6,953 nucleotides of DNA from an uncultured Alphaproteobacteria bacterium (GTDB lineage Bacteria; Pseudomonadota; Alphaproteobacteria; Caulobacterales; Hyphomonadaceae): contig CAIKXW010000158.1 in NCBI GenBank assembly GCA_903831485.1, forward strand, positions 1 through 6,953, in the 5' to 3' direction. Position 1 is the first letter of the stretch. Every line of letters begins with the position of its first letter. Below are positions 1-4,917 of the stretch, piece by piece. A program made the position numbers and the translations under genes. Under the pieces are notes generated by a model. The model did not search any database, had not been told where the DNA came from, and saw only the letters and a list, made by a program, of their open reading frames with translations.

Positions 1-735
1 CTAGCCTCGCTTGCCCTGCGCTGCGCGCCCCTCCGCCACCAGCCGCTCGGTTGCGGGATCGAGCGCGTCCTTCAGGGCTTGCGTGAACGCTTCGCGCTTC
101 AGGCCGGGGGCGATGGGCGGCAGCACTTCGAAGACGATCCTGCCCGGTTTGAGCAGGAAGCCTGAGCCCTGCCAGCACAGACCGGTGTTGAGGGCGACGG
201 GGACGCACGGCACTTTCAGTTCGTTGTAGAGCAGCACGATGCCGGGCTTGATGTCGGCTGGGGTGTCGGGCAGCTGGCGCGTGCCTTCCGGGAAGATGAT
301 GATCTGCTGGCCCGACGCGACGCTGAGCTTCGCTGCGGCGAGCATCAGGCGCATGGTCTTTGCGCCGCCGGCGCGGTCGATCGGGATGCCGATGCGCGAG
401 GCGTAGATTCCGAAGACGGGCGCCTTCAGCAATTCCTTCTTGAGGATGTAGGCCGGGTTCTCGACGAACATGAAGGGCGCCAGCGTGTCGTAGGTCGACT
501 GGTGCTTCATCGCGATGAGGCCGGCGCCGCCTTTCGGCAGGTGCTCGCGGCCGCGCACTTCCGTGGTGATGCCGCACAGCAGCCACAGGCCGAACGCCTG
601 GGTGCTGGCGTAGAACCTCACCACCTTCATCGCGAAGTCGCGCGAGAAGAGCGCAACGGGCAGGCCGACAAGGCCGATGATCGCCATGGTGAGGAAGAAC
701 CACACGGCGTAGAGGAGCGAGCGTATCAGGGTCAT
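1..735 (-). CDS. plsC: 1-acyl-sn-glycerol-3-phosphate acyltransferase (PlsC family)
   Basis: A 244-residue membrane-associated acyltransferase, complete to its TAG stop at the window edge. The family transfers an acyl chain to the sn-2 position of lysophosphatidic acid, giving phosphatidic acid for phospholipid synthesis at the cytoplasmic face of the inner membrane. An N-terminal hydrophobic segment (about residues 7-30) is followed by the family blocks: the catalytic HX4D motif (H78 to D83 in KHQSTYD), a block II-like IPIDRAGG (117-124), the FPEGTR motif (148-153) that binds the glycerol phosphate, and VPVALN (178-183). Length is normal for bacterial PlsC. Its ATG overlaps the TGA of the upstream gene by four bases (ATGA), implying translational coupling, and an AAGG lies about 9 bases before the start. 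It is the last gene of the ftsE-ftsX-DUF218-plsC unit. The family is certain; acyl-donor preference cannot be read from sequence. Confidence 0.95.
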   Translation of the reverse strand: MTLIRSLLYAVWFFLTMAIIGLVGLPVALFSRDFAMKVVRFYASTQAFGLWLLCGITTEVRGREHLPKGGAGLIAMKHQSTYDTLAPFMFVENPAYILKKELLKAPVFGIYASRIGIPIDRAGGAKTMRLMLAAAKLSVASGQQIIIFPEGTRQLPDTPADIKPGIVLLYNELKVPCVPVALNTGLCWQGSGFLLKPGRIVFEVLPPIAPGLKREAFTQALKDALDPATERLVAEGRAAQGKRG

Positions 736-1388
736 CCGGTCTGGCCTTGCTCGGCCTGGCTGACCGGGTCCGCTGGCCTCGCCGGGTCGGCGGGCCGCGC
801 AGCATCAAGCGTGGCGCCGCGCAGGCCGGCGAGGCGAAACTTGATCCACTCGTCGAGAAGCAGCTTGGCGGTGGCTGCGTCCTTGTACCAGTCGGCGGGG
901 GGAACCTTCGTCGTCATGACGGCGTGTGGAATGAAAGTCCCCTCCGGCATGGCGCGCTGCAATTCCAGCAGCGCGCGGTCCATGTGATATTCGGAGGTCA
1001 CGACGATGACGCGCGTCACCTTGGTGCGGCGCGACCAGTCGGCGACTTCCACGCCATTGCCTTCCGTCGTCGCCGCAGCCTTGCCCAGCGTGACGCAGCA
1101 CTCGATGCGGGAGAGATCGGCGCCTGTGATGCGCGCGATGTCGGCGGCTGTGGTATCCACATTCACGCCGGAGATCAGCAGGGGCACATCGAGCGAGTCG
1201 GCGAGCTGGATGGCGGTGATGATACGGGCGTCGGCGCCGCCGGTGAGCGCGGCCACGGCGTCTGCGTTGAGCGGCGGGTCGGGCGTCACGGCGCGGTCGG
1301 CGCGGGCGACGAAGCGCGAAAAGTCCCACCCCGCGACCAGTAGCCCGGTCGCGACAAGGATGAACACGATGCGGATCAGCGTTTGCAC
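732..1388 (-). CDS. DUF218/YdcF-ElyC-SanA family membrane protein
   Basis: A 218-residue protein with one N-terminal membrane segment (about residues 4-22), placing the rest probably on the periplasmic side. The DUF218 pattern is visible: ALTGGADARI (47-56) near the start, PLLISGVN (69-76), LGKAAATTEGN (101-111) and VTSEYHMDRA (130-139). Members such as ElyC and SanA affect envelope integrity and peptidoglycan or lipid-carrier metabolism, but the reaction is not settled, so no function is assigned. The start is GTG (CAC on the plus strand at 1386-1388), supported by AGGA eight bases upstream. The C-terminus carries a tandem hexapeptide, RPADPA/RPADPV (198-209), in a Pro/Ala/Gln-rich tail absent from the domain core, probably disordered. 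It is the third gene of the ftsEX-led unit, 48 bases after ftsX, and overlaps plsC by four bases. Confidence 0.88.
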   Translation of the reverse strand: MQTLIRIVFILVATGLLVAGWDFSRFVARADRAVTPDPPLNADAVAALTGGADARIITAIQLADSLDVPLLISGVNVDTTAADIARITGADLSRIECCVTLGKAAATTEGNGVEVADWSRRTKVTRVIVVTSEYHMDRALLELQRAMPEGTFIPHAVMTTKVPPADWYKDAATAKLLLDEWIKFRLAGLRGATLDAARPADPARPADPVSQAEQGQTG

Positions 1389-1436
1389 GAGTCAGGTCCT
1401 AGCAGAGGGAGCGGCAAGACACATACCCGTATCGCC

Positions 1437-2294
1437 TCAGACCATGTCCGAAAGAGAGCGTTTCACCGTCACATTGGCGGCGAACATGGAGGCCGCGCCC
1501 GCGATGAGGGGCGACAGGCCCAGGATCAGGCCGTCGGCAAGGGACAGCGAGAGTTGGGGCAGGAGCCAGGCCTGTTCGTCTGTCTGGCGAACGGCGAACA
1601 GGATGAAGGCGGTTGTCCCGAACGCGAGCAGGGCGCCGAGGGCGCCGGCCTGGACCCCGAGCATGAGGAAGCGGCGCTCGAACAGCCCGGCGATGAAGTC
1701 GTCCTTCGCGCCGGAAAGATGCAGCAGTTCGACGATGTCGCGGCGCGCAAGCATGGTTGCGTGCGTGGCGAAGGCGATGACGGCGACGCCAGTCGCGCCG
1801 AGCAGGACGACAGCGGAGAGCGCGACGATGCCGATGGTGTCGGTCGCGCGCTTGGCGTCGGCCGACCAGGCTTCGTGATCATCGACGGTCGCGTTTATGT
1901 TCGCCTGCTTGAGCGCAGCGGCGACGGCCTCGCCCGCGCCGGCGGCCCCTTCGGCTGCGATGAGACGCGGCAGCTGCAGGCCTGCGGGAATGCCGGCGGC
2001 GCCGAGCCAGGGCTTCAGGAGCTGCTCGGATTCTCCACGCGTGAGCGCGTGGGCGGATGCGATGCCTCTTGTCTTCGCGATGATGTCGACGGCGCGCTGC
2101 GTGTCCGCTTCCGGTCCGCGCACGCGGACGGTGATCTCGCCGGCGACTTCGCTGGTCCACGCGTCGGCGGCGGCGTAGGCTGCGCGTGCGACTAGCCCCG
2201 AGAAAACTGCGAGAAAGCAGAGCGCGCAGACGACGAAGAACAGCGCCGCTTCGCGGGCGTCCTCGCGCGGCAGCAGAGGCGCGGCGCGGCTCAT
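1437..2294 (-). CDS. ftsX: Cell division ABC transporter permease FtsX
   Basis: A 285-residue integral membrane protein with FtsX topology: TM1 at about residues 17-42, a periplasmic domain of about 110 residues (43-150), then TM2 (152-178), TM3 (208-236) and TM4 (250-277). The cytoplasmic stretch RRDIVELLHLSGAKDDFI (184-201) between TM2 and TM3 is the typical FtsX/MacB-type coupling region that contacts the ATPase. With FtsE it forms a type VII ABC complex that acts as a mechanotransmitter, activating periplasmic peptidoglycan hydrolases (usually through EnvC-like coiled-coil partners) at the septum rather than transporting a substrate. Its ATG overlaps the ftsE TGA by four bases, so translation is probably coupled. 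Sequence conservation is low, as usual for alphaproteobacterial FtsX; the call rests on topology plus position directly after ftsE. No EnvC-like gene is in the window. Confidence 0.92.
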   Translation of the reverse strand: MSRAAPLLPREDAREAALFFVVCALCFLAVFSGLVARAAYAAADAWTSEVAGEITVRVRGPEADTQRAVDIIAKTRGIASAHALTRGESEQLLKPWLGAAGIPAGLQLPRLIAAEGAAGAGEAVAAALKQANINATVDDHEAWSADAKRATDTIGIVALSAVVLLGATGVAVIAFATHATMLARRDIVELLHLSGAKDDFIAGLFERRFLMLGVQAGALGALLAFGTTAFILFAVRQTDEQAWLLPQLSLSLADGLILGLSPLIAGAASMFAANVTVKRSLSDMV

Positions 2295-3013
2295 GGCTGA
2301 CCGTCGCGCGGATCGATCGGCACGCGGACAACCATGCCTTCGGCCAGCCGCAGCACATCGTTCCTGGCGCGCCCGACAAGCGCCATGTCGTGGGTCGCGA
2401 TAAGGACCGTGGTCTTGAGGCGACGGTTGAGTTCGCGGAAGAGGCGGTAGAGCCGCTCGCCCATTTCCTCGTCGACATTGCCGGTTGGTTCGTCGGCGAT
2501 CAGCAGGTCAGGCTTGCCGACAACCGCGCGGGCGATGGCGACGCGTTGTTTCTCGCCGCCCGAGAGTGTGGCGGGGCGTGCGTCGAGCCGGTCGCCCAGG
2601 CCCACCCAGCCGAGAAGGTCTGTCACATCCTGGCGGTAGGAGGTTTCCGGGCGGCCCATGATCCGGAGGGGGAGGGCGACATTGTCGTAGGCCGAGAGGT
2701 GGTCGAGCAGGCGGAATTCCTGGAAGACGACCCCGATGCGGCGGCGGAGGGGGAAAAGGTCGCGGCGCCGCAGGCGATTCGTGTCCACGCCAAAAAGTGA
2801 TATCCGCCCGGCCGTGGGGCGCAGGGCGAGATAGGCCAGGCGCAGCAGGGTGGATTTTCCAGCGCCCGAGGGGCCGGTGAGAAACGTCATGGATCCGGGG
2901 CGCAAAGACAGCGAAACATCGGACAAAACGTCGGATTTTGGCCCGTAGGCGAGGCCGACCCGGTCGAGCCGGAGCACCGGTTCATCACTTGGAAGGTCGT
3001 TGTCCGGCATCAT
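2291..3013 (-). CDS. ftsE: Cell division ATP-binding protein FtsE
   Basis: A 240-residue ABC ATPase with all motifs intact: Walker [10 protein letters not shown] (47-55), Q-loop Gln98 in VVFQEFRLL, signature LSGGEKQR (150-157), Walker B LLIADEP (170-176) with catalytic Glu175, and H-loop His208 in [14 protein letters not shown] Q-loop sequence and the DEPTGNVD Walker B/D-loop are typical of FtsE and related type VII ABC ATPases. It powers FtsX during septal cell-wall remodelling and is cytoplasmic, bound to the membrane through FtsX. Two consecutive ATG codons occur at 3011-3013 and 3008-3010; the upstream one is used here, and GCGGAA just before it is only a weak ribosome-binding site. It leads the operon, with its promoter presumably in the 88-base divergent region to the right that contains two GANTC sites. 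Confidence 0.96.
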   Translation of the reverse strand: MMPDNDLPSDEPVLRLDRVGLAYGPKSDVLSDVSLSLRPGSMTFLTGPSGAGKSTLLRLAYLALRPTAGRISLFGVDTNRLRRRDLFPLRRRIGVVFQEFRLLDHLSAYDNVALPLRIMGRPETSYRQDVTDLLGWVGLGDRLDARPATLSGGEKQRVAIARAVVGKPDLLIADEPTGNVDEEMGERLYRLFRELNRRLKTTVLIATHDMALVGRARNDVLRLAEGMVVRVPIDPRDGQP

Positions 3014-3101
3014 TTTCCGCTGCGGTAACCCCGGGACCCCGGCAATCAGATTCCAGCCCTAATTGGACTATATTAACCGTATCTGTGATTCCGATAGTGC
3101 G
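3014..3101. promoter_or_regulatory. Divergent promoter region between ftsE and the zinc-ribbon gene
   Basis: This 88-base gap must hold the start signals for both directions. It is AT-richer than its surroundings at 3060-3090. Two GATTC sequences (GANTC, the CcrM methylation motif of Alphaproteobacteria) lie at 3049-3053 and 3087-3091, and a TTAACC at 3073-3078 resembles a CtrA half-site. The other half of the CtrA consensus (TTAA seven bases away) is missing. No convincing -35/-10 pair is visible; GATAGT (3093-3098) is a possible weak -10, which would make the zinc-ribbon mRNA nearly leaderless. Regulatory role inferred from position and motifs. Confidence 0.6.
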
Positions 3102-3983
3102 ATGATCCTAGTCTGCCCGTCATGCGATACGCGGTACTTCGCCGACGACTCCTCCATCGGGAAGGAGGGTCGCCGCGTGCGTTGCGCGACCTGTGGCCAT
3201 GCCTGGCATGCAAAACTGCAGGAAGAGGGCGATGTCGCGGTCGCGCCGGAGGACACCGGGCTGACCCGCGAGCAGGTCGAGCGCCTGCGCCGGACCGCCC
3301 AGGAAAACTCCAAGGCCCGCGCCGGACCCCATGCCGAATTCCGGGCCCGCGAGCACGCCAAGCGCAAGAAGACCCGCAATCGCGTGGTTACCATCGCATG
3401 GGCCACCTCTGGTGTTCTGTTCGTCGCCCTGCTTGGGCTGGCGGTCCTTTTCCGCAACGAAGTCGCGGAGGCTTTTCCGCGATCGGCGTCGATCTACCGG
3501 CTGGTGGGGCTCGATGTGAACCGGTTCGGACTGACCCTCGAGAATGTCGAGGCCAAGCGCTCGTTTGACGGGACCACGCCTGTCCTGACCGTGACCGGGG
3601 CGGCCGTGAACCTCAGCGAGGAATCCCGGACGGCGCCGGAGCTGCGGGTCACCCTGAAGGACGAGGCCGGCAACGAAGTCCAGACCTGGACCGACAAGCT
3701 GGCCGTGCCGACGCTCGGGCCGGGCGAGCGCTCCGAATTCACCTCCCGCTTCGAGGCCCCGCCGGTCGAGACTTATCGGCTGACCGTGACCTTCGCCTAT
3801 CCGGAGGGCGAGGGCGCCGGAACGCCGGGCGAAACCCAGGTGCAGGCGACGGAAGCCGCTGCGGCGCCGGAAAGCCATGGCGCGGCGTCCCCCGATGTGG
3901 CTCGTGCCGAGGGTGCGGTCGCCGGGGCGGAGGATCACGCACCGGGCGCTGCAGATCATGCGCCGGAGGCTGGCGATCACTAA
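3102..3983 (+). CDS. MJ0042-type zinc-ribbon / DUF3426 single-pass membrane protein
   Basis: A 293-residue protein. Residues 1-36 form an MJ0042-type zinc ribbon with two CxxC knuckles (C5/C8 in CPSCDTRY, C28/C31 in VRCATCGHAWH), predicted to bind one Zn. A charged linker with coiled-coil tendency (about 55-92) leads to one membrane helix (about 94-116), and the C-terminal part (about 150-235, including TVTGAAVNLSEESR and LRVTLKDEAGNEV) resembles DUF3426, likely periplasmic. Function is unknown; its conserved place beside ftsEX suggests an envelope or division role, which is inference. A TTG 39 bases upstream is possible, but ATG at 3102 puts the zinc ribbon at the N-terminus as is typical; no clear Shine-Dalgarno sequence precedes it. 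The last 16 residues are a His-rich heptad repeat (DHAPGAA, DHAPEAG, DH), encoded by a 21-base-period repeat. The 3' end overlaps hpt. Confidence 0.88.
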   Translation: MILVCPSCDTRYFADDSSIGKEGRRVRCATCGHAWHAKLQEEGDVAVAPEDTGLTREQVERLRRTAQENSKARAGPHAEFRAREHAKRKKTRNRVVTIAWATSGVLFVALLGLAVLFRNEVAEAFPRSASIYRLVGLDVNRFGLTLENVEAKRSFDGTTPVLTVTGAAVNLSEESRTAPELRVTLKDEAGNEVQTWTDKLAVPTLGPGERSEFTSRFEAPPVETYRLTVTFAYPEGEGAGTPGETQVQATEAAAAPESHGAASPDVARAEGAVAGAEDHAPGAADHAPEAGDH

Positions 3984-4518
3984 CCCTTTCATCCCTGCGA
4001 ATGTCGACGTCCTGCTGACCGTGGAAGAGGTGCAGGCGCGGGTGGCTGCCCTGGCCGACCGGCTGGCGCCGATCGTATCGCAGGGCAGCTGGACCGGCGT
4101 GGTGACCCTGATGGGGGCGGTGCCGTTCGCCGCGGACCTGCTGCGCGCGCTGGCGGCGCGGGGGGTGGATCTCGGCTTCGATGCGCTCTGGCTCGAAAGC
4201 TACCATGACGAGCGGGTGAGTTCGGGCCGGATCGTGGTCCGCGCCGACATTTCCCGGTCGGTCGAAGGGAAAGGCGTTCTGCTGATCGACGACGTTTTCG
4301 ACTCGGGCCGCACCATCGCGTTTGCCCGGGCGCACCTGCAGGCCAAGGGCGCAGCACAGGTGCTGACCGGCGTCTTTGCCCGCAAACCCGAGGCCGTCAC
4401 CGATGGGCTCGACGCATGGGCGTGGGATGCGCCGTCCCGGTATCTTGTCGGCTACGGGATGGACGACGCGGGCAAGATGCGCGGACTCCCTTTCATCGGC
4501 GCGATCAAGGGCGCGTGA
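3958..4518 (+). CDS. hpt: Hypoxanthine phosphoribosyltransferase-like protein
   Basis: A 186-residue type I phosphoribosyltransferase. The family salvages hypoxanthine/guanine with PRPP to IMP/GMP in the cytoplasm. The PRPP-binding signature is VLLIDDVFDSGRTI (about residues 102-115), with the Asp pair and the third Asp expected as catalytic base. The flexible-loop Ser-Tyr is in ESYHDERVSSG, and the C-terminal YLVGYGMDDAGKMRGLPFIG matches the HPRT purine-stacking and Mg-binding end (Tyr at the stacking position, Asp, Arg-x-Leu-Pro). In the pyrophosphate loop, LMGAVPF has Met where most HPRTs have a basic residue (LKGG/LRGS). ATG 3958 overlaps the preceding gene by 26 bases and lies inside its repeat; an upstream in-frame ATG (3877) would overlap by 107 bases and add unrelated sequence, so it is rejected. 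No strong Shine-Dalgarno is present, so coupling is likely. Substrate choice (hypoxanthine, guanine or xanthine) is not proven. Confidence 0.88.
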   Translation: MRRRLAITNPFIPANVDVLLTVEEVQARVAALADRLAPIVSQGSWTGVVTLMGAVPFAADLLRALAARGVDLGFDALWLESYHDERVSSGRIVVRADISRSVEGKGVLLIDDVFDSGRTIAFARAHLQAKGAAQVLTGVFARKPEAVTDGLDAWAWDAPSRYLVGYGMDDAGKMRGLPFIGAIKGA

Positions 4519-4561
4519 GCGAACGCTCACTGCCGGCCGACCCATGTGAGCAGATGCTCAC
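4515..4561. promoter_or_regulatory. Tandem 16-bp dyads, operator-like pair
   Basis: GTGAGCGAACGCTCAC (4515-4530) and GTGAGCAGATGCTCAC (4546-4561) are near-perfect dyads: seven-base arms around two central bases. They differ at the seventh arm position by a matched pair of changes (G/C to A/T), so symmetry is preserved. Their centres are 31 bases apart. The first overlaps the hpt TGA stop. The form resembles operators of TetR-like dimeric repressors; alternatively each RNA could fold into a 6-bp hairpin with a 4-base loop. There is no T-run directly after either, so they are poor intrinsic terminators. No regulator gene of that type is in the window. Confidence 0.6.
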
Positions 4562-4577
4562 CTCACGCAGTTTCTCG

Positions 4578-4596
4578 CGACTCACGAGTCGACTCG
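4578..4596. promoter_or_regulatory. GANTC cluster forming overlapping dyads
   Basis: Three GANTC sites lie within 17 bases: GACTC 4579-4583, GAGTC 4586-4590 and GACTC 4591-4595. They build two overlapping dyads: CGACTC-AC-GAGTCG (4578-4591), and the perfect 12-base palindrome CGAGTCGACTCG (4585-4596). GANTC is the target of the cell-cycle methyltransferase CcrM in Alphaproteobacteria. The first dyad's centre is exactly 31 bases from the centre of the preceding operator-like dyad. A regulatory role upstream of the small gene at 4628 is inferred. Confidence 0.55.
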
Positions 4597-4605
4597 CTTT
4601 CGTCT

Positions 4606-4631
4606 CCATGCTTCCTATTTTTTCAGCATGG
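4606..4631 (+). promoter_or_regulatory. Possible start-codon hairpin before the small ORF
   Basis: CCATGC (4606-4611) can pair with GCATGG (4626-4631), enclosing a 14-base pyrimidine-rich loop with six consecutive T (4618-4623). The right arm contains the ATG of the small ORF (4628-4630), so the fold would bury the start codon. No Shine-Dalgarno sequence is present before that ATG. A six-base stem with a long loop is weak and may be chance. Confidence 0.25.
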
Positions 4632-4828
4632 CTCACAACGAACCTCGCACCGAGACCCTCCGACTGCTGCGCGAGCGCCGCGAGCGGCTGGCGACTGAAC
4701 TGGCTTCTCTCGAGCCGGTTTCGCCTGCCCAGGGCGGCCTGACGGCGCGCGAGCTGGCGATCTGGCGGCAACGCCTCGCCGAGCTCGACGGCCGTATCGC
4801 ACGCCACGACGCCCCTGCGGCGAAGTAG
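4628..4828 (+). CDS. Small charged helical protein of unknown function
   Basis: A 66-residue ORF not recognised as any named family. It looks coding: third positions are strongly G/C like the neighbouring genes, and the composition is that of a soluble helical protein. Residues about 7-28 (LRLLRERRERLATELASLE region) and about 39-59 (ELAIWRQRLAELDGRIARH region) form two amphipathic Leu/Arg/Glu-rich helices joined by a Pro/Gly linker (PVSPAQGG), consistent with a helical hairpin or short coiled coil. There is no signal peptide, membrane segment or Cys. It starts at ATG without a visible Shine-Dalgarno, 109 bases after hpt, behind the ordered dyads at 4515-4596, and is followed at once by a hairpin. 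It may be separately regulated from hpt. A function cannot be assigned; a spurious ORF is less likely but possible. Confidence 0.6.
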   Translation: MAHNEPRTETLRLLRERRERLATELASLEPVSPAQGGLTARELAIWRQRLAELDGRIARHDAPAAK

Positions 4829-4855
4829 GACGGCAGAAGCCGTCGGCGATTTCTT
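4829..4855 (+). terminator. Probable intrinsic terminator after the small ORF
   Basis: GACGGC-AGAA-GCCGTC (4829-4844) is a perfect 6-bp GC-rich stem with a four-base loop, starting at the base after the TAG stop. A T-enriched stretch ATTTCTT (4849-4855) follows four bases later. The T-run is short and displaced, so termination may be partial. A second hairpin, TGCGGA-CCT-TCCGCA (4866-4880), lies between here and the convergent glxA gene and has no T-run on either strand. Confidence 0.45.
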
Positions 4856-4917
4856 GCTCCCCGCCTGCGGACCTTCCGCACGGCGCCATAATACTTCTCT
4901 GAATCAGCATGCTGGCG

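Noticed and set aside
747..2195. Long plus-strand open frames opposite DUF218 and ftsX
   Set aside because: They are antisense to clearly recognisable proteins, have Arg/Gly/His-rich low-complexity composition typical of GC-rich shadow frames and no family motifs.
3029..3042. CCGGGACCCCGG as a hairpin before ftsE
   Set aside because: Only a 4-bp stem with a four-base loop, in plain GC-rich sequence; likely chance.
3062..3077. Full CtrA box (TTAA-N7-TTAAC)
   Set aside because: TTAAC is present at 3073, but the four bases at the correct spacing are ATTG, matching only one of four; kept only as a half-site.
3063..3101. TTG start adding 13 residues to the zinc-ribbon protein
   Set aside because: It would move the zinc ribbon away from the N-terminus and occupy the putative promoter; ATG 3102 gives the usual family start.
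3120..3992. 290-residue minus-strand open frame opposite the zinc-ribbon gene
   Set aside because: The plus frame carries intact CxxC knuckles, a membrane helix and DUF3426-like sequence; the minus frame has shadow-like composition.
3739..4545. 268-residue minus-strand open frame opposite hpt
   Set aside because: Extremely Arg/Pro/His-rich and antisense to a clear phosphoribosyltransferase.
4515..4596. CRISPR-like or insertion-site interpretation of the evenly spaced repeats
   Set aside because: Only two units share sequence, they are internally palindromic, 15-base spacing is far too short for CRISPR spacers, and no transposase or target duplication is seen.
4606..4623. T-run 4618-4623 as the terminator of hpt
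   Set aside because: The nearest GC-rich dyad ends over 20 bases upstream, and no stem directly precedes the T-run.
4416..4742. 108-residue plus-strand frame spanning the hpt end and the dyad region
   Set aside because: Overlaps two better-supported genes in another frame and has Ser/Arg/Cys-rich shadow composition.
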